Positions 1 through 8,404 of a stretch of DNA of 64,000 nucleotides are shown piece by piece. Numbering within the stretch: position 1 is the stretch's first letter; each line of letters starts with the position of its first letter. The notes beneath the pieces are model-generated. The model was not told the origin of the DNA and made no database searches. It saw only the letters and a list, made by a program, of their open reading frames with translations. The stretch covers positions 1-64,000 of the forward strand of contig JBNLAN010000011.1 in NCBI GenBank assembly GCA_050302175.1, read 5' to 3'. The stretch comes from JBNLAN01 sp050302175. GTDB lineage: Bacteria; Pseudomonadota; Zetaproteobacteria; Mariprofundales; Mariprofundaceae. Both the position numbers and the translations under genes were made by a program.

Positions 1-181
1 GCCACATGATCGAAAACAGAAAATCACTGCTGGCGCGTCCGACATCACGCCCAAAGAAATCCATGAAAAACAGACCGAACGCTTCGGCTCCCAAGGCTAA
101 AACAACAAGCCCGATCAAGGCATGCCTGCGCACACCATCCAGAAATATGATTTTGGCAAGTGATAACATGGGTTGCCTCAT
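1..181 (-). CDS. ABC-2 type transporter permease, N-terminal part (cut by window edge)
   Basis: Only the first 60 or so residues are present. They begin MRQPMLSLAKIIFLDG and run into a hydrophobic segment rich in Leu, Val and Ala, as at the start of an ABC-2 permease subunit. The start at 181 shares the sequence ATGA with the stop of the ATPase gene, and an AGGAG lies 7 bases before it, so the two genes are translationally coupled. A downstream in-frame ATG at 169 is possible but lacks this spacing. The substrate cannot be told; family assignment rests on the partner gene and the membrane segment. Confidence 0.7.
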   Translation of the reverse strand, partial: MRQPMLSLAKIIFLDGVRRHALIGLVVLALGAEAFGLFFMDFFGRDVGRASSDFLFSIMW

Positions 182-930
182 CTCTTCGCTCCTACAAGGC
201 GAAGGAAGCCGGCCTCAAAACTCTCCCCTTCTACGCAGGCTTCCCTGATCGCTCCTGAAAACAGAGCATCCCCATGATGCAATATCACCACTTTATCTAC
301 CAGCCTTTCCACATCATCGAGCAGATGCGAACAAAAGAGGATGCTTTTGCCCTGCTTTTTCAATTCGCGAATCAATGCCACGATATCCGCACGCCCGATT
401 GGATCAAGCCCGCTCATGGGCTCATCGAGAATAAACAGTTCCGGATCATGCATTAAGGCCATGGCAAAACTTGCCCGCTGCTGCATGCCTTTCGAGAAAC
501 CACGCAAAAGCCGGTTTCGCGCATCCCAAAGCCCAAGCCTGCCAAGCCACTTTTCACCGGCTTCTTTGATGCTCGCGGAGGACATCCCGCAAGTCTCTCC
601 GGCAAAATGCAGCATCTCCATACAGGTCAGGTTTTGTGGAAAACTCGCCACCTCCGGCAAATAGCCTATTTTGCGACGGATATTGGGATGATGCGGCGAC
701 TCGCCAAACAGGCGAATCTTTCCGGTATCCGGACGAATAAAATCAAGCAATAGCCGAATACCGGTCGATTTGCCTGCGCCGTTGGGTCCGATCAGCCCCA
801 GCGTCTCACCCCGGTGCAGATCGAAAGAGACGCCCTTCAGCGCATGCAACGCCTCACCGCCTAACTGTTTTGGATACGTTTTATGTACGTTTTCGAAATG
901 AATCAAACGATCCCGGCCAGCACTACTCAT
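178..930 (-). CDS. ABC transporter ATP-binding protein
   Basis: Cytoplasmic ATPase subunit of 250 residues that would energise the permease encoded just downstream. Walker A is GPNGAGKST (about residues 48-56), the signature is GFSKGMQQR (144-152, a variant of LSGGQ), Walker B is ELFILDEP (164-171), followed by the D-loop SGLDP and the switch histidine in FCSHLL. The architecture matches the ABC-2 family (CcmA/NatA-like) that exports drugs, polysaccharide or copper-related substrates. A hairpin separates it from the upstream pilin gene, so it is probably its own transcription unit with the permease. Substrate unknown. Confidence 0.85.
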   Translation of the reverse strand: MSSAGRDRLIHFENVHKTYPKQLGGEALHALKGVSFDLHRGETLGLIGPNGAGKSTGIRLLLDFIRPDTGKIRLFGESPHHPNIRRKIGYLPEVASFPQNLTCMEMLHFAGETCGMSSASIKEAGEKWLGRLGLWDARNRLLRGFSKGMQQRASFAMALMHDPELFILDEPMSGLDPIGRADIVALIRELKKQGKSILFCSHLLDDVERLVDKVVILHHGDALFSGAIREACVEGESFEAGFLRLVGAKR

Positions 931-949
931 CTCCCCTCCAGTAATAAAC

Positions 950-980
950 AGAGGGGGCCTAACAAGACCCCCTCTTTTTT
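950..980 (-). terminator. Hairpin terminator after the pilin gene
   Basis: AGAGGGGG (950-957) pairs with CCCCCTCT (968-975) across a 10-base loop. It lies between the pilin stop (999) and the start of the ABC ATPase gene (930). On the minus strand the stem is followed by GTTTATT, a modest T tract; on the plus strand six T follow, so it may also work in that direction. Confidence 0.65.
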
Positions 981-998
981 ACACCATTCGCTAAACGA

Positions 999-1649
<651 letters not shown>

Positions 1650-1739
1650 GATTAAAATCTCCTTGTGTAAGCAAAAACTCTGTCATGCAAAAAAACCATG
1701 TTTCACTATTCCACGGTTAAGAAGCACCTAGCAACATAT

Positions 1740-1755
1740 AGCAATCCTGATGCCA
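1740..1755 (-). promoter_or_regulatory. Sigma-54 (RpoN) promoter of the pilin gene
   Basis: Reading the minus strand, TGGCATCAGGATTGCT matches the -24/-12 consensus TGGCAC-N5-TTGCW with exact GG-to-GC spacing; only the C after TGGCA differs. Transcription would start near 1729, leaving a leader of about 80 bases before the pilin start. RpoN with the PilS/PilR pair drives pilin genes in many Proteobacteria. Confidence 0.75.
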
Positions 1756-1833
1756 CCGCTGCAGACAAGGTATGCTTTATATTTCTGCGCTAAGACTTCG
1801 AGTATGACAATATTTGTCACCCCTCAGTGTTGA

Positions 1834-3351
1834 TTACGTCACTTCCTGATCTTTGCGGTACTGCAGCGCCTCGGCGATATGCCCTGCCGCCACCATCTCC
1901 TCACCCTCGAGATCGGCAATGCTGCGCGCCACCTTCAGTATCCGATGATAGCTTCGTGCAGAGAGGGCGAATCGCTCCATCGCCTGATCCAGTAATTTTG
2001 CGCCATCCGGTTCAGGCCGTGCATATGCTTCGATTTCATCGGTTGACATCGTAGCATTACAGCGCCCATCTCCCAGCCTTTCGTATTGTCTGACTCGTGC
2101 AGTCCGTACTCGCCCCGCAATCGAGGCAGAGCTCTCTCCCTGCTGCATGGCGGTCAATTCATCCTTCTCCACCGGCGGCACATGCACATGCAAATCGAAG
2201 CGATCCAGCAGCGGGCCCGATATTTTTTGTGCATAACGCCGGATTTGTGAAGGCGCACAATGGCAGGCCTTACCGGGATGCCCAAGATAACCGCAGGCAC
2301 AGGGATTCATCGCCGCCACCAACTGAAACCGGGCCGGAAACCGTAAGGTATCAGCGGCCCGGGCAATCGACACAAAGCCATCTTCCAGCGGCTGCCTCAG
2401 CACCTCCAGCACCTGCCGCTTGAATTCCGGCAGCTCATCGAGAAACAGAATTCCGTGATGCGCCCGCGAAACCTCTCCCGGCCTTGGCGTGCTCCCCCCT
2501 CCGATCATGGCCACATCCGAAGCCGAATGATGCGGGGCGCGAAATGGCGGCAACCCGGAAGCAACCGCACGACTGCCATCACCCGCCACACTGAAGATAC
2601 GCGCCACTTCCAATCTCTGCTTCCAGGTAAGCTCCGGCATAATACCCGGAAGGCGCTGCGCCAGCATGCTCTTGCCCACCCCCGGCGGACCACTCATCAG
2701 CAGGTGGTGACCTCCGGCCGCAGCAATTTCGAGTGCGCGCCGCGCCTGTTGCTGGCCGCGCACCTCCGCCATATCCAACACATTAGCGGCCACTGCGGAA
2801 CTTTTGGCATCGCTCGCATCAAATGCCCTCAGCGACTCTATCCCGCTCAAATGCCGGGCAACCTGCAACAGATTCTCCGCAGGCAATATTTCCAGCCCTT
2901 CGACCGCAGCCGCCTCGGCCGCATTCCCCTGAGGCACTACCATCGAGGCCACGCCACTTTCACGCGCAAACAATGCCAGCGGCAAAACTCCCGCGATCGT
3001 ATTCAACCTTCCGTCCAGTGCCAGCTCACCGGCCAAAAAGGGGAGCGCTATGGATTGCGGTGTCGGAATCTGTTCGGATGCGAGCAGAAGACCGATCGCA
3101 ACGGGAAGATCGAAATGTGAACCATCCTTACGCCGATCCGCCGGAGCCAGGTTCACCGTGATATGCCTTAGTGGAAATTCGAAGCCGGAATTGAGCACCG
3201 CCGCTCGCACACGATCCCGCGCTTCACGGACCGCCGCCTCAGGTAAGCCCACCATACTCCACGACGGCAAACCGCGCGAAAGATCGACCTCGACATCCAC
3301 CGGCTCGGCATCGAGCCCGCGCAAGGCAGCACTCTCTAACCGCGCTAGCAT
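1834..3351 (-). CDS. comM: YifB/ComM family Mg-chelatase-like AAA+ ATPase
   Basis: Protein of 505 residues, the normal family length. ComM in Vibrio is a hexameric helicase that aids branch migration in natural transformation. Seen here: an N-terminal ChlI-fold domain; Walker A GPPGVGKS (221-228); the family signature around FRAPHHSASD; Walker B ILFLDELPEF (301-310); and a four-cysteine cluster (C351, C353, C363, C365) that probably binds zinc, followed by LLDRFDLHVHVPP. The ATG at 3351 has no clear ribosome binding site, only an A/T-rich run. It stands alone, convergent to nothing and downstream of ubiK by 156 bases. Its neighbour is a type IV pilin, which fits a link to DNA uptake but does not prove one. 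Confidence 0.93.
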   Translation of the reverse strand: MLARLESAALRGLDAEPVDVEVDLSRGLPSWSMVGLPEAAVREARDRVRAAVLNSGFEFPLRHITVNLAPADRRKDGSHFDLPVAIGLLLASEQIPTPQSIALPFLAGELALDGRLNTIAGVLPLALFARESGVASMVVPQGNAAEAAAVEGLEILPAENLLQVARHLSGIESLRAFDASDAKSSAVAANVLDMAEVRGQQQARRALEIAAAGGHHLLMSGPPGVGKSMLAQRLPGIMPELTWKQRLEVARIFSVAGDGSRAVASGLPPFRAPHHSASDVAMIGGGSTPRPGEVSRAHHGILFLDELPEFKRQVLEVLRQPLEDGFVSIARAADTLRFPARFQLVAAMNPCACGYLGHPGKACHCAPSQIRRYAQKISGPLLDRFDLHVHVPPVEKDELTAMQQGESSASIAGRVRTARVRQYERLGDGRCNATMSTDEIEAYARPEPDGAKLLDQAMERFALSARSYHRILKVARSIADLEGEEMVAAGHIAEALQYRKDQEVT

Positions 3352-3507
3352 TTACTTTTATTTTTTTCCGGAAAAAACTCGAACCTGCGGAGCTTTTGCC
3401 AGCCAATCAACCGCTTCATATTACAAAGGAACATATTGCTCCCTCCGGCATCAGTCTGACCCACTCGAACCCGCCTGTATGCAGGCGCGATTACTTCATC
3501 AATTAGC

Positions 3508-3759
3508 TTACTTACCCTCGGTTTTCAAACGCTCTTCCAGCTCGTGAATACGCTCTTCCAGCCCGCGCATATCCTCCTGAGCTTTCCGCAAAAGCGCCTC
3601 TTGCACCTGCATGCGCTCATGCGTAACCACATCGAAGTGCTCCAAAGCGCCCTCGACAATCATGCGTATCTGATTTTCGGCTTCAACCCGGAAACCACCC
3701 AGCACCTTTAACCCTTCGGCAATTTTACCGGCGATATCGTTCAATGTGGCCTGCTCCAT
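3508..3759 (-). CDS. ubiK: UbiK/BMFP family ubiquinone accessory factor
   Basis: Small protein of 83 residues starting MEQATLNDIAGKIAEG, an amphipathic N-terminal helix, then a charged coiled coil with LEERIHELEERL near the end. This is the YqiC/BMFP layout. In E. coli and Salmonella UbiK assists aerobic ubiquinone synthesis and binds membranes, with UbiJ. The ATG at 3759 is one base past the stop of the upstream lipoprotein gene and has GAGG 9 bases before it, so coupled translation is likely. A longer in-frame extension upstream lacks a good start. The nearby ubiX gene supports a quinone role. Confidence 0.8.
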   Translation of the reverse strand: MEQATLNDIAGKIAEGLKVLGGFRVEAENQIRMIVEGALEHFDVVTHERMQVQEALLRKAQEDMRGLEERIHELEERLKTEGK

Positions 3760-3760
3760 A

Positions 3761-4363
3761 TCATTGCACCTCGCTTTTTTCTGCCAGAACCTCGGACGGA
3801 AGATAGGCACTTGCACCCGATGGCATACTCACAATCTGCCATGCCTTATCATCGCCCGCCTCCATTTTAAGCAAGGCGCCAAACCGATACCAGCCAACCC
3901 GACCTGACGAAACATCCGCCTGTGTAAAAATTTGGCCATATGCCGAATAATCGAAGTGCGCTTTATCATCAAGTCCCAAAGCAATTTCATGAATTACATC
4001 CAGCACCGTCTCTTCGATGGCTCGCTCACGAAACATCCCCTTGCGAATCTTGATGTACACCGAAGTAAGACTGGAGGTTTGACGCGACATCTCCATCCAG
4101 CCATCCAGTGTATTATTACCGAAAGCGATGAAGTAACTCCCCTCAAGCGGCTCCAGAATATCGACAGCCATATCCGCCTTCTTCAATCCTTGCTGCACGG
4201 CTGCCAGCGACACGTCCATGCTGGTGGGAAGAGTCTTCTCCTGACTCTGGAAAGAGCCCATCATACCATCCACCAAAGCAGCAGGAATAGCTGCAACCGC
4301 CGACAGCATGGCACAGCCGGTCAACTGCGTTGCTATCAGACAAATACAGATCAATCTCCCCAA
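3761..4363 (-). CDS. Predicted lipoprotein of unknown function
   Basis: Protein of 200 residues with a short hydrophobic signal and the lipobox LTGC, so it is probably lipid-anchored after cleavage before Cys17. The body has a predicted alpha/beta part (residues 45-140) and ends with a Trp-rich segment and AYLPSEVL, which resembles an SH3-like strand. It looks like the DUF3568-type periplasmic lipoproteins, but I do not recognise it firmly. Its start overlaps the end of ubiX by 13 bases and its stop is one base from ubiK, so it sits inside a ubiX-lipoprotein-ubiK unit. No function can be assigned. Confidence 0.75.
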   Translation of the reverse strand: MGRLICICLIATQLTGCAMLSAVAAIPAALVDGMMGSFQSQEKTLPTSMDVSLAAVQQGLKKADMAVDILEPLEGSYFIAFGNNTLDGWMEMSRQTSSLTSVYIKIRKGMFRERAIEETVLDVIHEIALGLDDKAHFDYSAYGQIFTQADVSSGRVGWYRFGALLKMEAGDDKAWQIVSMPSGASAYLPSEVLAEKSEVQ

Positions 4364-4962
4364 CGTTTTACCCTCCCATCATCCAACTCAAGATGATCCA
4401 TCATGCGATCCACCATAAAATCCACCAACTCAGCAACCGAGGCGGGCCGATGATAAAACCCCGGCATGGCCGGAATCACCCGCACACCCATTCTGGACAG
4501 TTTCAACAACTGCTCAAGATGAATGCTCGATAGCGGCGTTTCGCGCGGCACCAGAATCAGTTGCCGCGATTCCTTAAGAATCACATCCGCCGCCCGTTCA
4601 ATCAAGTTGCCCGAAACGCCGGTTGCGATGCGCCCCAGTGTTCCCATCGAACAGGGCACAATCACCATATGCCTGATACCTGCCGAACCGGAGGCCACTG
4701 GCGAAAACCAGTCGTTTAAAGCATAGACGGTTAAACTCTTTACACTGATCCCAAGTGCTGCGCCAATCGCCTTCCCACTTGCCTCAACATCTTCCGGCAA
4801 ATCCAGATCTGCCTCTTGTGCCATCACAACTCTGGCCGCCTCAGAAATCAACAGATGCTGCTTCACCCCAAGCTTTCCCAGCCGCTGGATCAGCCCAAAT
4901 GCATACGCCGCTCCGGACGCGCCTGTAATGGCAACAATAACTTCAGGATGCTTCAAACTCAT
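4351..4962 (-). CDS. ubiX: Flavin prenyltransferase UbiX
   Basis: Protein of 203 residues that makes prenylated FMN, the cofactor for UbiD-type decarboxylases in ubiquinone synthesis. It has the N-terminal flavin-binding motif ITGASGAAYAFGL, the central VIVPCSMGTLGRIATGVSGN segment, and LVPRETPLSSIH with the family's conserved Arg and Glu. The start is set at ATG 4962; an in-frame GTG at 4968 would add two residues, and neither has a strong ribosome binding site. It overlaps the lipoprotein gene downstream. It follows lptB after 51 bases, so it may be read from the LPS operon or from its own promoter. Confidence 0.93.
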   Translation of the reverse strand: MSLKHPEVIVAITGASGAAYAFGLIQRLGKLGVKQHLLISEAARVVMAQEADLDLPEDVEASGKAIGAALGISVKSLTVYALNDWFSPVASGSAGIRHMVIVPCSMGTLGRIATGVSGNLIERAADVILKESRQLILVPRETPLSSIHLEQLLKLSRMGVRVIPAMPGFYHRPASVAELVDFMVDRMMDHLELDDGRVKRWGD

Positions 4963-5013
4963 CTGCACATTCGAGCGTTTTTTTCATCTGGCGTCAAAAA
5001 AAGAACCTCCGGC

Positions 5014-5748
5014 TTACATGCTAAAGCTTTCGCCAAGATAGAGGCGTCTAGCATCGGGGTGACTGATTATCTCTTCCGGCGTGCCCTGCACCAGAATCTC
5101 CCCGGCACTCATCAGGTAAGCACGATCGCAAATACTCAAAGTATCCCGCACATTGTGATCGGTAATCAGAATGCCGATCCCCCGCTTGCGCAAATCCGCG
5201 ATAATGGCCTGAATATCTTCCACGGCTATCGGATCCACTCCGGCAAAGGGTTCATCGAGCAGCACAAACCGCGGCTTGGTCACCAGGGCGCGTGCAATTT
5301 CAGTTCGCCGCCGCTGCCCTCCTGACAGGGTGTAGGCTTTCTGGTGCTGCACGCCCTCGATCCCGAACTCAACCAGCAACGCCTCCAGCTCCTCCTCAAC
5401 CACTGCCGGCGGTAAATCCAACGTCTCAAATACCGCCAAAAGATTCTCACGCACCGTCAGCTTGCGGAAAATACTCGCCTCCTGAGGCAAATAACCGATC
5501 CCTCTTCGCGCACGCAAATGCATGGGGAGTTCGGTCATCGAGTCTCCATCGAGAGCAACAGCGCCGGCATCCGCAGGCACCAATCCGCACACCATGTAAA
5601 AACTGGTAGTCTTGCCCGCCCCGTTAGGGCCAAGCAGCCCCACGCATTCGCCGGAGTAAACATCCAGATCAACACTCTGCACTACAGACTTGTGCCCATA
5701 GGCTTTGCATAAACCTGCCGCCGAAAGGTGATGAACAGCATCGCTCAT
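5014..5748 (-). CDS. lptB: LPS export ABC transporter ATPase LptB
   Basis: ATPase of 244 residues that powers extraction of LPS from the inner membrane with LptFG and LptC. Walker A is GPNGAGKTT (40-48), followed by the Q-loop in YLPQEASIF, signature LSGGQRRR (141-148), Walker B FVLLDEP (161-167) and switch motif TDHNV. Its ATG overlaps the lptA stop by four bases (ATGA). In many Proteobacteria rpoN and hpf follow lptB; here ubiX follows instead. Confidence 0.95.
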   Translation of the reverse strand: MSDAVHHLSAAGLCKAYGHKSVVQSVDLDVYSGECVGLLGPNGAGKTTSFYMVCGLVPADAGAVALDGDSMTELPMHLRARRGIGYLPQEASIFRKLTVRENLLAVFETLDLPPAVVEEELEALLVEFGIEGVQHQKAYTLSGGQRRRTEIARALVTKPRFVLLDEPFAGVDPIAVEDIQAIIADLRKRGIGILITDHNVRDTLSICDRAYLMSAGEILVQGTPEEIISHPDARRLYLGESFSM

Positions 5749-6227
5749 GGTTGATGCCCTCCTTCCGGTAACTTCTCGGTATCGATCGTTATCCTCACGC
5801 GCTCATCGCTCCCCTGCGCCGCCGAGCCCTCAACCTGCGACCTTCCGCTCACAAGATTGTGTATAATTCTTTCGCCGCGCACAACGCCGGTAGCATCTTC
5901 GAGCTCGGCATGCCCGATCAGCGTAACTTTGCCGCCCTCATTGTCCAGCAGCGCTCGCTCGGAGCTTCCCCGAACTTCACCGTTAACGATCTTCACATTG
6001 CCTGAAGCCGTCGCATGTTCCAGTTCGGAGAACCCGTTCTTATACTGACTTTCAAGTCGATCGCAATGCAATTCAAAAACGTCACGTCGCAACTTCACAT
6101 TACCAGTGAAAATCGCCTGCTGCTGTTTCCCTCGTACCTCCGCCTGCTCCGACTCAATCGTCAGCTTAGCAGCCCACGCCGCCTGCAGCGGCAGAAACAG
6201 GAGGGAAATCATCAGCAACCAGCGCAT
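5745..6227 (-). CDS. lptA: Periplasmic LPS bridge protein LptA
   Basis: Protein of 160 residues with a cleavable signal peptide (MRWLLMISLLFLPLQAAWA). The mature part is the OstA-type beta-jellyroll, with alternating strands such as GNVKLRRDVFELHCDRLES and VTLIGHAELED. LptA polymerises into the bridge that carries LPS from LptC to LptD in the outer membrane. Start and stop overlap the flanking lptC and lptB genes (TGATG and ATGA), so the three are co-translated. Confidence 0.92.
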   Translation of the reverse strand: MRWLLMISLLFLPLQAAWAAKLTIESEQAEVRGKQQQAIFTGNVKLRRDVFELHCDRLESQYKNGFSELEHATASGNVKIVNGEVRGSSERALLDNEGGKVTLIGHAELEDATGVVRGERIIHNLVSGRSQVEGSAAQGSDERVRITIDTEKLPEGGHQP

Positions 6228-6787
6228 CAGGATCCCTCCTTATCATGATCGGGAATATCGACCTCCATCCATACGCCCTTCTCGACCCACAACTGCTCTG
6301 TGCTACGTTTTGCTCGCAAGCCCTCCCCATGCATCTTTATCCTTTCGCCTTTCAACCGGAATTTTCCGGGAACGTGCAATACATCCTTGCCCCCATCGTA
6401 AACAAGCTCTTCGGATTCGAGCTGCATATCGCGATAACGAACCCTGACCCGTCCGACAAACCGCACCCTTCGCTTTAGCGCATCGAACCAGGCCTCTTCC
6501 CCGGTTACCGGCACCTGTTCATCCGTTTCGGTATAAAGCTCAAGAGACGGCCCCAGCAAATACATCGCACCATCAAGCTGCTGCTCGGCCTTATCCGACC
6601 TCAGGCGCCAAACAGTGCGCTCGCCTTTGCGCTCAACCATCAAAGGCTTTTCAATTCGGGTTTGTCCACTATCGGTAGCGGCCTGCTCCTGCGGCGTATC
6701 GCTGCCATGCATTCCGATCAACACAAATGCCAATGACAAACTGCCGATAGACAGAAACAAGAAACCCCACTTCAGCCAGCGCAACAC
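6227..6787 (-). CDS. lptC: LPS export protein LptC
   Basis: Protein of 186 residues: one N-terminal membrane helix (about residues 5-26) and a periplasmic jellyroll domain related to LptA. LptC links LptB2FG to LptA. The start is GTG at 6787; a GAGG 12 bases upstream is a weak ribosome binding site, 14 bases after kdsC. Sequence of the family is poorly conserved, so the call leans on order (kdsD-kdsC-lptC-lptA-lptB) as well as on the membrane anchor and strand pattern. Confidence 0.9.
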   Translation of the reverse strand: MLRWLKWGFLFLSIGSLSLAFVLIGMHGSDTPQEQAATDSGQTRIEKPLMVERKGERTVWRLRSDKAEQQLDGAMYLLGPSLELYTETDEQVPVTGEEAWFDALKRRVRFVGRVRVRYRDMQLESEELVYDGGKDVLHVPGKFRLKGERIKMHGEGLRAKRSTEQLWVEKGVWMEVDIPDHDKEGS

Positions 6788-6801
6788 CGGCTACGCGCGC
6801 C

Positions 6802-7392
6802 TCATGCCTGATCAGGCAGCCAACCGCAATCGGCGGCCAACACACCATATGGCCCGGCAACCACGGTATCCCATTCGTTGCGAGCCAGGATCAGCGCTTC
6901 ACATAACTGTCGCACCGCACCGCGCCCTCCCGCATGCCCGGAAACCCAGTCCACCTTTGCAAGCACCGCCGCATGCGCATCGGCCGGCGCCGCCGACAAA
7001 GCGCATCGGCGCATCGGCGGCAAATCCACAATATCATCACCCATATAGACAAAGTCACCGGAATCAATTCCCGTTTGCTTCTCTAGCTGATCGAGTCCCT
7101 CTTCCTTTTTCAAGCTCCCCTGCACCACATACTCAATGCCCAGTTCCCTGGCCCGATGCTCGACTACTTGCGATGTTCTGCCCGTAAGAATTGCAATTTT
7201 CACGCCGGCGCGCTGCAGCATTTTGATCCCATGCCCATCGCGAACATTAAACTCTTTCGCCTGCTCACCCGTATCATTCAGAAAGATATGCCCTTCGCTT
7301 AGCACACCATCGACATCCAGCACCAATAGACGAATACGTGATGCCTGCGCAAACGGGAAGTTCTTGTAGCTATCAGCACAGCGGTTCGTCAT
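6802..7392 (-). CDS. kdsC: 3-deoxy-manno-octulosonate-8-phosphate phosphatase KdsC
   Basis: HAD-superfamily phosphatase of 196 residues that removes phosphate from Kdo-8-phosphate to give Kdo, the inner-core sugar of LPS. Motif I is DVDGVL (26-31), motif II ILTGR (68-72), the motif III lysine lies in SLKKEEG, and motif IV is GDDIVD (118-123). It lacks a cap domain, like the tetrameric C0 subfamily. The ATG overlaps the kdsD stop (ATGA). Confidence 0.95.
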   Translation of the reverse strand: MTNRCADSYKNFPFAQASRIRLLVLDVDGVLSEGHIFLNDTGEQAKEFNVRDGHGIKMLQRAGVKIAILTGRTSQVVEHRARELGIEYVVQGSLKKEEGLDQLEKQTGIDSGDFVYMGDDIVDLPPMRRCALSAAPADAHAAVLAKVDWVSGHAGGRGAVRQLCEALILARNEWDTVVAGPYGVLAADCGWLPDQA

Positions 7393-8378
7393 GCAATCCC
7401 TGCCTGAAGCAAATCATGCATATGCACAATCCCGGTCACCCGACCGGATGCATCCTCGACGAATAGTACTGTAATCTTGGTCTCTTCCATCAGTCGTACT
7501 GCTTCGCTTGCAAGGCTATCCTCCGGAATACGCCGTGGATTCTCATGCATTGCCTCTTCGGCTGGACGCGCAAGATCAACCTCACCGCTCTCAAGAATTC
7601 GCCTCAGGTCCCCATCACTCAGGCAACCTATAAGCTCGCCCTGCCTGACAATTCCGGTAATCCCAAGCCGCCCCGTACTCATACTGACAATGGCTTCACG
7701 CAAGGTTGCTCCGGCCTCAACCATCGGCAGCTCAGCCCCCTTGTGCATCAACTCTTTCACCTGCATCAGTTTACGACCAAGGCTTCCGGCAGGATGTACC
7801 CGCGCAAAATCTTCAGGTTTGAAACCACGGTGCTTAAGGGTGACGACCGCCAGCGCATCGCCCAATGCCAATGTTGCTGTTGTCGAGGTCGTCGGTGCCA
7901 GATTCATCGGGCAGGCCTCCTGACTAACAGGGATGTGTAAAACGATATCGGCATAGCGGGCCAGAGTAGATTTGGTGTTGCCGGTGATACCGATCAGCGC
8001 TACGCCAAGACGCTTCACTGTTGGCAACAGGCCACAGACCTCAGCGGTTTCGCCACTATGCGAAATCGCCATCACCGCATCACTGCGTGTAATCATGCCT
8101 AAATCGCCATGCAGCGCCTCGGCCGCATGCACAAAAAATGCCGGAGTTCCGGTCGAGGCCAGCGTGGCAGCAATCTTCTTGGCGATGATGCCGGACTTGC
8201 CCATGCCAAGTACGACCAAGCGCCCTTCGAGTGCCAGAATCGCCTCAACCGCATGAATGAATTCCTCACCCAGAGCTTCTTTCAATGCAATAAGGCCGTT
8301 CTGCTCATCATCCAGCACACGACGCGCCTCATCCAGCCAATCAGGATGCTGGCTGGCATACGAAAATGTTTTCACCAT
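7389..8378 (-). CDS. kdsD: Arabinose-5-phosphate isomerase KdsD/KpsF
   Basis: Protein of 329 residues that converts ribulose-5-phosphate to arabinose-5-phosphate, the first Kdo precursor. An N-terminal SIS domain contains VVLGMGKSGIIAKK and ISHSGETAEV; two CBS domains fill the C-terminal third (starting near LMHKGAELP and RIPEDSLAS). I chose ATG 8378 because GGTGGA lies 7 bases upstream; an in-frame GTG at 8390 falls inside that binding site. It is first of the Kdo/Lpt genes proper and lies 26 bases after the M23 peptidase gene. Confidence 0.94.
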   Translation of the reverse strand: MVKTFSYASQHPDWLDEARRVLDDEQNGLIALKEALGEEFIHAVEAILALEGRLVVLGMGKSGIIAKKIAATLASTGTPAFFVHAAEALHGDLGMITRSDAVMAISHSGETAEVCGLLPTVKRLGVALIGITGNTKSTLARYADIVLHIPVSQEACPMNLAPTTSTTATLALGDALAVVTLKHRGFKPEDFARVHPAGSLGRKLMQVKELMHKGAELPMVEAGATLREAIVSMSTGRLGITGIVRQGELIGCLSDGDLRRILESGEVDLARPAEEAMHENPRRIPEDSLASEAVRLMEETKITVLFVEDASGRVTGIVHMHDLLQAGIA

Positions 8379-8404
8379 CTGTTTTTCCACCGAATAGTTG
8401 ATTA

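Noticed and set aside
3370..3507. tRNA-like remnant: two GGTTCGAG T-loop-like strings about 90 bases apart on the minus strand
   Set aside because: The flanking stems do not pair (for example GCAGG with TTTTT), and no D- or anticodon arm forms. A few acceptor-like pairs (CCGGA/TCCGG) are not enough. Chance or a decayed remnant.
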